DNA from: Fimbriimonadaceae bacterium
Lineage (GTDB): Bacteria > Armatimonadota > Fimbriimonadia > Fimbriimonadales > Fimbriimonadaceae
Assembly: GCA_947447315.1 (NCBI GenBank)
Contig: CANFJD010000131.1
Span: 1-7,792 of the forward strand
Length of the DNA stretch: 7,792 nt
Reading direction: 5' to 3'
Both the position numbers and the translations under genes were made by a program. Each line of letters starts with the position of its first letter. Within the stretch, counting starts at the first letter, position 1. This document shows, in pieces, positions 1 through 6,745 of the stretch. The notes beneath the pieces are model-generated. The model was given only the letters and a program-made list of their open reading frames with translations. It searched no databases and was not told where the DNA came from.

Positions 1-2069
1 AGGGTCTGCCCGCCAGTAGTGCGCAGCTGAGGGATTACGGAAAGAAGGCGGACAAATACTACGAACGGCTCATCGTTTTACAGCAGGAATACGCGAAGGC
101 GTTGCTGGACCGAACGAACCCGTACACCAAGCTGAAATACAAAGATGATCCGGCGCTGATGGTCATCGAGATCAATAACGAGAATTCGTTGGTGGGTTGG
201 CCGGGAGAATCCCCGGGGGCGGGGGTTCCGGGCTTTCCCGAGCCGTTCCGCGGTGAGCTAGTGCGCCAGTGGAATGGCTGGCTGAAAGACAAGTATCAGA
301 ACACGGCAACCTTAGCGCAAAACTGGCCGAATCTAGACCGTCGCGGGGCCAGCGTGGTTAATTCCAAGAGTCAGTGGACGTTCGAGAATCAGAGCAAAGG
401 GGATGTGACCTTTACTCCCGATGCCGGGATCGCCGGTGCCGACGTCGCGCCCGGACTGACGGCGGTAATCAATACAAACCCTGGCCCGGCGTGGCACGTG
501 CAGACCCACATAGGCGGCTTGACCCTGAAGGAGGGTCAGCCGTACACGGTCGAATTCACCGCGCGAGGGGATCGTAACACTGCATTCTCGGTGGATGCGC
601 GGCTTGATCAGCCGGATTGGCATTTCTTGGGTCTGAGTGGCTCCGTGAGCGTAACGCCCGAGTGGAAGACCTACACATTGACGTTCCGCCCCGTTGGTAC
701 CGTGCCTGGGCACGGTCGGGTGGGATTTACGATGGGTGACACCCGAGGCAAGGTTGAGATTAAGAACTTCAGCATCCGGGAGGGCGAGAAAATTGAGGGC
801 CTACAGCCGGGCGAAGAGATCGGGAATATCGATCTCCCATCAGCGGGCCTGAATCAGCGATCACAGGACTATGTGATGTTCCTCGCCCAGACCGAAGCGA
901 AATTCGCAACCCGAATGCGCGGGTACTTGCGAGACGAACTTGGATTTACCGATACCAACATCATCGATTCCCAGATAAGTTGGGGCTCTTTGACGTCGCT
1001 TTACCGGGAAGAGGCGATGGAGTTTGCTGACAATCACGCGTACTGGAATCATCCGGCATTCTTGAAGGGAGACTGGAGCCCGACGGATTACCGAGTGGAC
1101 CGTAAGCCTCTGGTCAACGAGTTGGAGCGCGGCGGCGGTACGTTGGCCGACTTGGCGGTATTCCGGGTGGCGAACAAGCCGTACAGCATCAGCGAATACA
1201 ACCATCCTGCGCCCAGCGATTTTCAGGCCGAGATGATGCCCTTGTACTCCACGTTTGCCGCGTTCCAAGACTGGGACATCATCTACACGTTTGCCTGGGA
1301 TGCCACGGGCACAGGCGTCAAAAATGACGCTTATGACAATTACTTTGATTCCGGTAAGAACCCGGCGAAGGCCGCCCTCTTCCCGGCGGCGGCCCTCATA
1401 TTCCGCCAGGGCTTGGTGCCGCCTTCCAACGTGTCGGCTTTGCTCACCGTGAGCTTTCCTTACTGGGCTACCTATTACCGCCCGACAGATGCTTGGAGCG
1501 GTACCGGTAAGCCGGTTCCTTTCCTGACGCACCGAGTCGGTGTTCAGACCGGCAAGGAGAACAAGATCGTGGTGGAGAACCGCCCCTCGGCCACGCCAAT
1601 CACGTTGCGCGGTACGCCCGGGCAGCGGTTTGTGGTCTCGCGGACGGAGAAATCAGTCAGCATCACCGGCTTCATAGGAGGACAGGACATCTCGGCCGAC
1701 CCGGTGCAGGTGAAGTTCGGGAAGTTTGGTTTCAACTTTGGCACGCTGATGGTGACTCCGGTTGACAGCAAGCCCATCTTTGAATCAAAGCGAATTTTGG
1801 TCAGCAGCCTCTCGCGCGTGGAGAACACCAATATGCAGTGGAACGAGGCGCGGAATTCGGTGAGCGATAAATGGGGCACCGGGCCGACCCGGTTTGAGTT
1901 TGTCCCCGCGACCATTCGCGTTGCCACCAATGGTCCGCGACGGGTATACGCTTTGGACGCCACCGGCAAGCGCCGGACGCTTCTAAAATCATCGTGGACC
2001 AAACGCCAAACCGTCTTCACCACCACCGCATCCGACAAAACCTGCTGGTACGAAATCGCCGACAAGTGA
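1..2069 (+). CDS. Clan GH-A (GH5-like) glycoside hydrolase with an internal CBM4/9-type carbohydrate-binding module, 5' partial
   Basis: The reading frame is open to the left edge (first full codon at 3), so the true start and any signal peptide lie outside; 688 residues are visible. An internal TTG at 102 is not a credible start, because conserved barrel sequence precedes it. Numbering from the codon at 3, the half-site INNENSL (residues 57-63) carries the Asn-Glu pair expected of the acid/base, E60. About residues 124-260 form a beta-sandwich resembling CBM_4_9 (LKEGQPYTVEFTARGD, then TPEWKTYTLTF). The barrel then resumes with DNHAYWNHP and YSISEYNHPAPSDFQAE, where E398 is the likely nucleophile. 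A C-terminal beta-rich region of about 200 residues ends the protein. Clan GH-A enzymes are retaining beta-glycosidases, often acting on beta-mannans or beta-glucans; the substrate here cannot be read. Extracellular or periplasmic action is inferred from the family. The kinase gene begins ten bases after the stop. Clan assignment is firm; the exact GH family is uncertain. Confidence 0.85.
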   Translation, partial: GLPASSAQLRDYGKKADKYYERLIVLQQEYAKALLDRTNPYTKLKYKDDPALMVIEINNENSLVGWPGESPGAGVPGFPEPFRGELVRQWNGWLKDKYQNTATLAQNWPNLDRRGASVVNSKSQWTFENQSKGDVTFTPDAGIAGADVAPGLTAVINTNPGPAWHVQTHIGGLTLKEGQPYTVEFTARGDRNTAFSVDARLDQPDWHFLGLSGSVSVTPEWKTYTLTFRPVGTVPGHGRVGFTMGDTRGKVEIKNFSIREGEKIEGLQPGEEIGNIDLPSAGLNQRSQDYVMFLAQTEAKFATRMRGYLRDELGFTDTNIIDSQISWGSLTSLYREEAMEFADNHAYWNHPAFLKGDWSPTDYRVDRKPLVNELERGGGTLADLAVFRVANKPYSISEYNHPAPSDFQAEMMPLYSTFAAFQDWDIIYTFAWDATGTGVKNDAYDNYFDSGKNPAKAALFPAAALIFRQGLVPPSNVSALLTVSFPYWATYYRPTDAWSGTGKPVPFLTHRVGVQTGKENKIVVENRPSATPITLRGTPGQRFVVSRTEKSVSITGFIGGQDISADPVQVKFGKFGFNFGTLMVTPVDSKPIFESKRILVSSLSRVENTNMQWNEARNSVSDKWGTGPTRFEFVPATIRVATNGPRRVYALDATGKRRTLLKSSWTKRQTVFTTTASDKTCWYEIADK

Positions 2070-2079
2070 CGGTTCGCGG

Positions 2080-3102
2080 TTGACGCCATCGGTCATTGCC
2101 TGCCAATTTGACGCCCGGGCCGAAGTGATCGGCCCGTGGCGGCAAACGGGAAACATCAATCAAGACTGCTTTCACATTCGGCTGGCGGACGGTGAGGGCA
2201 TTCTGCAGCGGCTTAATACCAACGTCTTCCCAAATGCGGAAATCGTAATGGAAAATGCCGTGCGGTGGGCCACGGCGCAGCCGGTCTCGGTTGAGTTTCT
2301 GCGGGCCGAGGCGAGCTACTGGGTGGTGAATCGCGATCAGTATTGGCGGATGATGCGAAAGATCGAGGGCGGGAATAGTTATTTTCGTCTCGATGAAACG
2401 AGCGATCCGGTCGGTTACGCCCATTCACTTGGCTCGGCGCTCGCGATGGCCCATCGGTATGCAAATGAGTTGAATCCCCGAGATTTCGCCGTGAGCTTGC
2501 CGGGATTTCGGGACCCTCATCACTACTGGCGTCAGCATCAGGTTGCGACCGAAACGGGCTGGCCAGAGCGTATTGAGGAGATGGCGAGCGAGATTGAATT
2601 TGTGGAGGATCGTCGGCATCTGATGATGACGGTCCGGGATCAGACGCTCATTGGACGCATCCGCGAAACGGTCATCCACGGCGATACGAAGATCGAGAAC
2701 TTTTTGTTTGATGACCAAGGAAGGCCGATCGCGCTAGTGGACCTGGACACGGTTATGGCCGGATCGTGGTTAATGGATTGGGGTGACATGATGCGCAGTC
2801 TCACCAATCCAGTGGGGGAGAAGGCCGATCCGAGCGAAGTCGCTTTTGCGGATGACGTTTACCGGGTGGCCCGGGATGGTTATCTTTCGGAAGCCCACAC
2901 GCCCGCTAATGAAATCGAGTTGATGGAGAAGGCTGCCCTCGGGGTCACGCTGGAGCAAGCCACTCGATTCCTTTCAGATTATTTGCGGGGAGACACCTAT
3001 TACCGCCTAGCCGCGGGTGATCCCCCAGATTTGAATCGCACCCGGGCACGCGTGCAGATTGAGCTAGCGCGACAAATGGAAGCCGCGCTGGCTATAACGT
3101 AA
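2080..3102 (+). CDS. NahK-like sugar kinase of the phosphotransferase (APH) superfamily
   Basis: This 340-residue cytoplasmic protein has no signal peptide or membrane segment. The N-terminal lobe has a TGNINQDCFHIRL strand-loop and ILQRLNTNVFPN (about residues 46-57), which resembles the ILQRIN motif of N-acetylhexosamine 1-kinases. The C-lobe has the catalytic loop HGDTKIEN (residues 200-207) with D202 as catalytic base and N207 as metal ligand. It is followed by VDLDTVMAG (220-228), where D221 or D223 should bind magnesium, and by DWGDMMRS. HGDTK..N..FD plus DLDT.M is characteristic of the NahK/mucin-desulfatase-like subgroup, whose studied member phosphorylates N-acetylhexosamines at C1 using ATP. 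The substrate here is inferred only to be a sugar. The start is taken as TTG at 2080, ten bases after the glycosidase stop. No good ribosome-binding site is visible, so an upstream start overlapping the glycosidase is possible. Length fits the family. The position behind a glycosidase suggests it processes a hydrolysis product. A choline, homoserine or antibiotic kinase is less likely. Confidence 0.82.
   Translation: MTPSVIACQFDARAEVIGPWRQTGNINQDCFHIRLADGEGILQRLNTNVFPNAEIVMENAVRWATAQPVSVEFLRAEASYWVVNRDQYWRMMRKIEGGNSYFRLDETSDPVGYAHSLGSALAMAHRYANELNPRDFAVSLPGFRDPHHYWRQHQVATETGWPERIEEMASEIEFVEDRRHLMMTVRDQTLIGRIRETVIHGDTKIENFLFDDQGRPIALVDLDTVMAGSWLMDWGDMMRSLTNPVGEKADPSEVAFADDVYRVARDGYLSEAHTPANEIELMEKAALGVTLEQATRFLSDYLRGDTYYRLAAGDPPDLNRTRARVQIELARQMEAALAIT
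3092..3102. other. Tail-to-tail overlap of kinase and DUF3352 genes
   Basis: The kinase stop codon (TAA, 3100-3102, + strand) lies inside the 3' end of the DUF3352 gene, whose stop codon (TAG read on the - strand) is at 3092-3094. The last codons of each gene are therefore encoded opposite each other. No hairpin with a T-run is visible here, so any transcription terminator must lie inside the facing coding sequence or termination is factor-dependent. Confidence 0.85.
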
Positions 3103-4843
3103 CCGAACGCGGAGCGGTGACCTTGGATTGCTTCGTGGCTTCCCCAATCTTGTCGATGAGCAGGTCCCAGTCCATCGGAATTATCATCTTCACGGACATT
3201 TCGCCATCCTTGGTCACAAAGCCAGAGTACATCATCGGGTCCCGTAGCTTGGCTAAGGCATCCATAAGATCGTTATAAGTTTTCTGCCCATCCTTATCCA
3301 TTTTGCTCGAGTCGAATTCTTGTCGGAAGGTTTCGGAAATCGCCGCGAGGGAAATAGCCATGAGGAACTGGTCACGTTGGTCCCGGCGGGCGGTAATCCC
3401 GGCCAGGGCCGCCGTGCTCTGCTCTTCCGTGTTGCGGGCATCATAGCTCTGGATCGATTTATCGAGAAGTTCGCGGCTCGTGGCGATCAGGACGGCGTCG
3501 CCTTTGGTTGCCATGATGAGCGTCTTGTTCTTCAGCATCTTTGGCAGCCCTGCGGACTGGCCGGATTCGACCATCGACTTCTCTGCTTCGGCCTGAGCTT
3601 TGGCGGTCGGTTTTGTGATGGTCCAATCGCCCGAAGTTTCCTTTTCGGCCGCCGGAGTTGGGGCAGGGCCGGAGCTGGCCGTTTGGGAGACTCCAAGAAC
3701 TTGGCCGGAAGTCATTTTGTCAACCAGCTTTTGCAGGACCGGCGCAGGCTTGGCACCATTATCGGAATCGATGAGCAGGACGAGGTCCATGCTGGCGCCT
3801 TCCGCCGTAGGATACAACGCTAGAACCGACGTGCCCTGAAGGCTGGGGATCAAATCGCGATCTATAGATACACCAAGTTCCTTTTCCGTCTGACTAACCG
3901 TCTTTTCGTAGTCCTGAATCTTTTTCGCCTCGGAAAGGCTCGATTGAAGGTCATCCCCCAGACCCGCCGCGGCGAAGATTGCGTAAGGATTGGCGGGTAA
4001 CGATTTCAAGAGATCTCCCCGCAATGGCGGACGCTTACCGTTCCTCAGTTGGGCAGGGATGAGATCGGCAACCGTTTTGCCGTTGCCGGTCATTTCAATC
4101 CCCTGATCGCGCAGAGTCATGGAGAAAGTGCCCCAATCGGCGAGAGTGTCGCGTTTCGCCAATTCTTTCGTCAAAGCGGGAGAGACTAAGGTGACGAAGT
4201 TTGAATCAGCCGGGATTTTCGCACGCGCGGCGATGAAATCGGGCTGGTCGATCAGTCGGGGAGACTCACCGCGCGACGTCTTCATCACTTCTCCGATGGA
4301 GCCGGGAGAGTCGGCAACCACGAGGCGATCAGAGATCACAGCTAAACACATGTTCGACAAGACCTCCCCGGATGCAGCGGTATCTGAAAGCGTGAAGTAA
4401 GAGACGCCCCCGACCGCCTGAGCTTTGCCGTTCTCCTTGAGCAACTTGGAGACGGCGGCCGCATCGGTGATCGGAAGCAGCATCAGAAAGTGCGGGTTTG
4501 GCTTACCCGGCAGGGTCGCCATCACGGCGCCGCGTTGCAAGTAAGGCCGAAATAACTGCGCCTTGTCGTTGCCACTATTTGTGGCATCAAAGAGCATCGA
4601 ATCAAACTTTTTGCCTAATTCGTTGCGATCCAGCGCGTCGTTTATTCGCTTGTAGACGCCAGCCTGATTGGGAGAAGGATTTAGGTCGAGTACGGCAACG
4701 GCGGTTACTGATTTGGGCAGTAACACCAACGCATCCGCTCCTGGGCGGGAGAAGACAGACTTGTAGGCCACAACTGCCGCCACCGTGCCAACCGCGACGA
4801 AGGACCACACGCCTATTGCGACGGATCTGCTCATTTTTGCCAT
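3092..4843 (-). CDS. DUF3352 family protein, membrane-anchored, function unknown
   Basis: The 583-residue protein begins with a short positively charged stretch and one hydrophobic segment at about residues 8-28 (VAIGVWSFVAVGTVAAVVAY). This looks like a signal anchor, with the rest outside the cytoplasm. The following sequence matches the pattern of DUF3352: PKSVTAVAVLDL near the start, repeated beta-alpha units such as FLMLLPITDAAAVSKLLKENGKA and VSYFTLSD, and LAVISDRLVVADSPGSIGEVM. A second half repeats the theme (KNKTLIMATKGDAVLIATSRELLDKSI). A Pro/Ala/Ser/Glu-rich linker lies at about residues 385-408. No catalytic motif is visible and the family has no established biochemical role that I know of. 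ATG at 4843 is used; ATG at 4834 (residue 4) is an alternative, and neither has a strong ribosome-binding site. The gene is divergent from the DUF554 gene and convergent with the kinase, so it is probably monocistronic. The family call rests on remembered sequence patterns, not a search. Confidence 0.75.
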   Translation of the reverse strand: MAKMSRSVAIGVWSFVAVGTVAAVVAYKSVFSRPGADALVLLPKSVTAVAVLDLNPSPNQAGVYKRINDALDRNELGKKFDSMLFDATNSGNDKAQLFRPYLQRGAVMATLPGKPNPHFLMLLPITDAAAVSKLLKENGKAQAVGGVSYFTLSDTAASGEVLSNMCLAVISDRLVVADSPGSIGEVMKTSRGESPRLIDQPDFIAARAKIPADSNFVTLVSPALTKELAKRDTLADWGTFSMTLRDQGIEMTGNGKTVADLIPAQLRNGKRPPLRGDLLKSLPANPYAIFAAAGLGDDLQSSLSEAKKIQDYEKTVSQTEKELGVSIDRDLIPSLQGTSVLALYPTAEGASMDLVLLIDSDNGAKPAPVLQKLVDKMTSGQVLGVSQTASSGPAPTPAAEKETSGDWTITKPTAKAQAEAEKSMVESGQSAGLPKMLKNKTLIMATKGDAVLIATSRELLDKSIQSYDARNTEEQSTAALAGITARRDQRDQFLMAISLAAISETFRQEFDSSKMDKDGQKTYNDLMDALAKLRDPMMYSGFVTKDGEMSVKMIIPMDWDLLIDKIGEATKQSKVTAPRSVTL

Positions 4844-4914
4844 ATTCCGCGCCTATTGTAAAACAGTTTTCCAATAACGCGTAGGTCCGTTGACTGGTAC
4901 CTTTTTAAGCACGC
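4844..4914. promoter_or_regulatory. Divergent intergenic region between DUF3352 and DUF554 genes
   Basis: These 71 bases separate two genes read in opposite directions and must hold the start signals for both unless promoters lie in the flanking coding sequence. On the - strand a good -10-like hexamer, TACAAT, lies at 4855-4860, only 11 bases before the DUF3352 ATG. On the + strand TTGACT (4890-4895) resembles a -35 box, but the base spacing puts any -10 over the DUF554 start codon. A weaker TTTAAG (4904-4909) sits just before that start. No operator palindrome or riboswitch is apparent. No strong Shine-Dalgarno sequence precedes either start. The regulatory role follows from layout; individual boxes are guesses. 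Confidence 0.55.
4855..4860 (-). promoter_or_regulatory. Candidate -10 box (TACAAT) for the DUF3352 gene
   Basis: Read on the - strand, TACAAT matches five of six bases of the TATAAT consensus. A start site about seven bases downstream would leave only about five untranslated bases before the ATG at 4843, that is, an almost leaderless message. I find no convincing -35 box at 15-19 bp upstream, so the call is tentative. Confidence 0.3.
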
Positions 4915-5619
4915 ATGCGCGGAACCTGGGTGAATACAGCGACGGTAGCGGTGGGGGGCGGTCTGGGAACCGTGCTTCACAACAACATTTCGCCAGCTTG
5001 GCAAACTGCCGCTATGAACGGGATTGGATTGTTCACCTTGGTGCTGGGGATCAAGATGGCAATGGCCAGTAATAAGGTTCTGGAATTGGTAGCTGCGATT
5101 AGTATCGGCGGTGTCCTTGGCACCATCCTTCAGATCTCCGGTGGAATGCACGGCTTCGGCGAATGGGCGCAAGCGACGGTGGGTGCTCAGGGTCGCTTTA
5201 GCGAGGCGATCGTCACCTGCACTCTCCTGTTTTGCGTTGGCCCGATGACGCTACTGGGATGCCTGCAAGACTCCTTGGAAAATAAGCCCGATCTGCTTTA
5301 TGTCAAGAGCGCGATGGACGGAATCGGAGCGATCTTTTTCGGGGCGGCAATGGGGATTGGGGTGGTGGCCACTGCCGCCTTGGTACTGATCATCCAGGGT
5401 GGTCTTTCCCTCTTAGCGAAGCCACTTTCGGGCTTGGCCCGGCGGACCGATCTGCTGGATGAAGCCAGTGCGGTCGGCGGGCTGATGATTGTTTCCATTG
5501 GATTTGGCTTGCTAGAAATCCGAAACTTCCCTACCGCGGATTATTTACCGGCGGTTGTATTGGCGCCGCTGTGCTGCCTATTGAGTGAAAAGTTTGGAAA
5601 GGTGAAGCATGCCTCGTAG
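4915..5619 (+). CDS. DUF554 family integral membrane protein (YdfK/YqgA type)
   Basis: The protein has 234 residues, the usual length for DUF554, and is mostly hydrophobic with about six to seven membrane segments. Family marks in order are: GTWVNTATVAVGGGLGTVL (residues 3-21), NGIGLFTLVLGIKMA (35-49), the glycine-rich AISIGGVLGTIL (61-72), and the signature FCVGPMTLLGCLQDSL (106-121). KSAMDGIGAIFFGAAMGIGV follows (131-150). The DUF554 family includes E. coli YqgA and Bacillus YdfK; a transport role is often supposed but no substrate is established that I know of. The ATG at 4915 places the conserved GT.VN motif at the extreme N-terminus as in relatives, which supports this start despite the lack of a clear Shine-Dalgarno sequence. 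It is the first gene of a run with the MscS-like channel (11-bp overlap) and an MFS transporter. Polar residues inside helices (N7, N35, K47, D119, D135) are candidates for a substrate path. Confidence 0.88.
   Translation: MRGTWVNTATVAVGGGLGTVLHNNISPAWQTAAMNGIGLFTLVLGIKMAMASNKVLELVAAISIGGVLGTILQISGGMHGFGEWAQATVGAQGRFSEAIVTCTLLFCVGPMTLLGCLQDSLENKPDLLYVKSAMDGIGAIFFGAAMGIGVVATAALVLIIQGGLSLLAKPLSGLARRTDLLDEASAVGGLMIVSIGFGLLEIRNFPTADYLPAVVLAPLCCLLSEKFGKVKHAS
5596..5605 (+). promoter_or_regulatory. Ribosome-binding site for the MscS-like gene
   Basis: GGAAAGGTGA lies inside the last codons of the DUF554 gene. Its AAAGG core ends six bases before the ATG at 5609, and its AGGTGA ends three bases before it. 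It is the clearest Shine-Dalgarno sequence in the right-hand operon and fixes the MscS-like start upstream of the DUF554 stop, which supports translational coupling of the two genes. Confidence 0.65.
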
Positions 5620-6745
5620 CCATTCGGTGTTTAACAACTTGCCGGAATTTTGGCTTCATCGCTTTGCCGGGGTGGAGTTGTGGCAGTGGGGAGCGGTGTT
5701 ACTGCAAGTCCTGGTGTTCCTGGTGACCTACGCGGTGGTGCGGCTCGTTTCCAGTCGGTTGCTCCGTTACCGCCCCGTCGGGGACACCGAGACGGCAGCG
5801 CGGAAGAATCGGAAACAGATTTCTCGGGCTCTCGGCAGCACCCTTGGAGCCGCCGCCAGCGGCGCGGTTGTGATGGGGAGCGAACTGACCCCGTGGCTAG
5901 AGCATCCAATGACCTTGCTCTTTCGGCTTGCGATGCTGACGGGCATGATGATGCTGGCCAACGCCCTGTGGGACTTGGTTTGCGACGGAATCGTTTATCA
6001 CAGCGATAGTAAAAAGACGGCCCAACTTTTGGTACCCATCACCCGGAAACTAGTCCGTTTCACGATCATCACGGTGGGCGGACTGGTCGCCCTGGGGATG
6101 GTGGGAGTGGACATCGCCGGAGTAGTGGCGGGGCTTGGAATCACCGGCATTGTGGTCGCCCTGGCCGCGAAAGACTCGGTCGAAAACGTCTTTGGCAGCA
6201 TCACCATCATGTTCGACATGCCATTCACCATCGGTGACTGGGTGAAAATTGGCACGGTAGAAGGCGTGGTCGAAGAGATCAATCTGCGGAGCACGCGCAT
6301 CCGCACATTTGAAGATACGGTGATTAACCTTCCGAACGCCAACCTGATTCGGGCCAGCGTGGAGAACTTTGGCTTGCGCCGGTCGCGGCGGCAACGGATA
6401 GGACTGAGGTTCGATTATGCGAATCCGATTGAGCGAATCGCACCTTTTTTGGACGCTACGCGATCATATTTGGAATCGGTTCCGGCGGTGGTCCCGGGAA
6501 AGAGCATCGTGGCCCTGAACGAGTTCGCCGACACCAACCTGTCGGTATTTGTTCAGTTCCTGATTGAAGCCAATTCCCAGGCGGAAGAGCTCGCCGTTCG
6601 CGAGCAGGTGATGCTTAAGATTCTTGATCTAGCGGCGGCACATCGACTCGCGATCGGTGGATCCCGCATTGCAGACCGGGAGCCGTCGGTGAGTACAGCA
6701 CAGGATCGACCATCCACACCCGATCCCGGACAGGCAGACCTGTGA
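5609..6745 (+). CDS. MscS-family small-conductance mechanosensitive ion channel
   Basis: This 378-residue protein is predicted to form a homo-oligomeric channel in the cytoplasmic membrane that opens under membrane tension and releases solutes during hypo-osmotic shock. Hydrophobic helices lie at about residues 24-50, 74-90 (weak), 101-130 and 148-167. They are followed by the glycine/alanine-rich pore helix, VAGLGITGIVVALAAKDSVE (173-192), and then NVFGSITIMFDMPFTIGDWV. That last stretch leads into the MscS beta domain (205-255), with TVEGVVEEINLRSTRIRT and the NLPNANLI motif at 240-247, equivalent to the IPNG region of E. coli MscS. An alpha/beta C-terminal domain runs to about 350. The last 25 residues are polar, Pro/Ser-rich and probably disordered. 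The extra N-terminal helices place it with longer MscS paralogues of the YnaI/YbiO kind rather than the three-helix MscS. ATG at 5609 has a good ribosome-binding site and overlaps the DUF554 gene by 11 bases; the stop overlaps the next gene's GTG. Confidence 0.93.
   Translation: MPRSHSVFNNLPEFWLHRFAGVELWQWGAVLLQVLVFLVTYAVVRLVSSRLLRYRPVGDTETAARKNRKQISRALGSTLGAAASGAVVMGSELTPWLEHPMTLLFRLAMLTGMMMLANALWDLVCDGIVYHSDSKKTAQLLVPITRKLVRFTIITVGGLVALGMVGVDIAGVVAGLGITGIVVALAAKDSVENVFGSITIMFDMPFTIGDWVKIGTVEGVVEEINLRSTRIRTFEDTVINLPNANLIRASVENFGLRRSRRQRIGLRFDYANPIERIAPFLDATRSYLESVPAVVPGKSIVALNEFADTNLSVFVQFLIEANSQAEELAVREQVMLKILDLAAAHRLAIGGSRIADREPSVSTAQDRPSTPDPGQADL

Noticed and set aside
102..104. TTG as the start of the glycosidase
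   Set aside because: The frame continues without a stop to the left edge, and the residues upstream (YYERLIVLQQEYAKALLDR) read as normal barrel sequence, so the gene is 5' truncated by the window.
699..716. Inverted repeat ACCGTGCCTGGGCACGGT, an 8-bp stem with a 2-base loop
   Set aside because: It lies inside the binding-module coding sequence with no T-run; one such hairpin is expected by chance in nearly 8 kb of this composition.
861..1532. A 223-codon open frame on the - strand opposite the glycosidase
   Set aside because: It is antisense to well-conserved barrel sequence, is rich in Arg/Val/Gly as expected of a shadow frame, and shows no recognisable domain.
1544..2089. A 181-codon open frame on the - strand opposite the glycosidase C-terminus
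   Set aside because: The + strand frame is a recognisable part of the glycosidase; the antisense product has no family features and no ribosome-binding site.
3320..3823. A 167-codon + strand frame inside the DUF3352 gene
   Set aside because: It is the complement of a coherent DUF3352 sequence, and its product is a Gly/Arg/Phe-rich mixture without motifs.
4498..4884. A 128-codon + strand frame reaching into the divergent intergenic region
   Set aside because: It is antisense to the N-terminal part of the DUF3352 protein, is Arg/Cys/Pro-rich, and would obstruct the start region of the DUF554 gene.
5847..5868. GC-rich GCCGCC...GGCG hairpin-like stretch
   Set aside because: It encodes an Ala/Gly-rich helix of the MscS-like channel; codon composition explains it.
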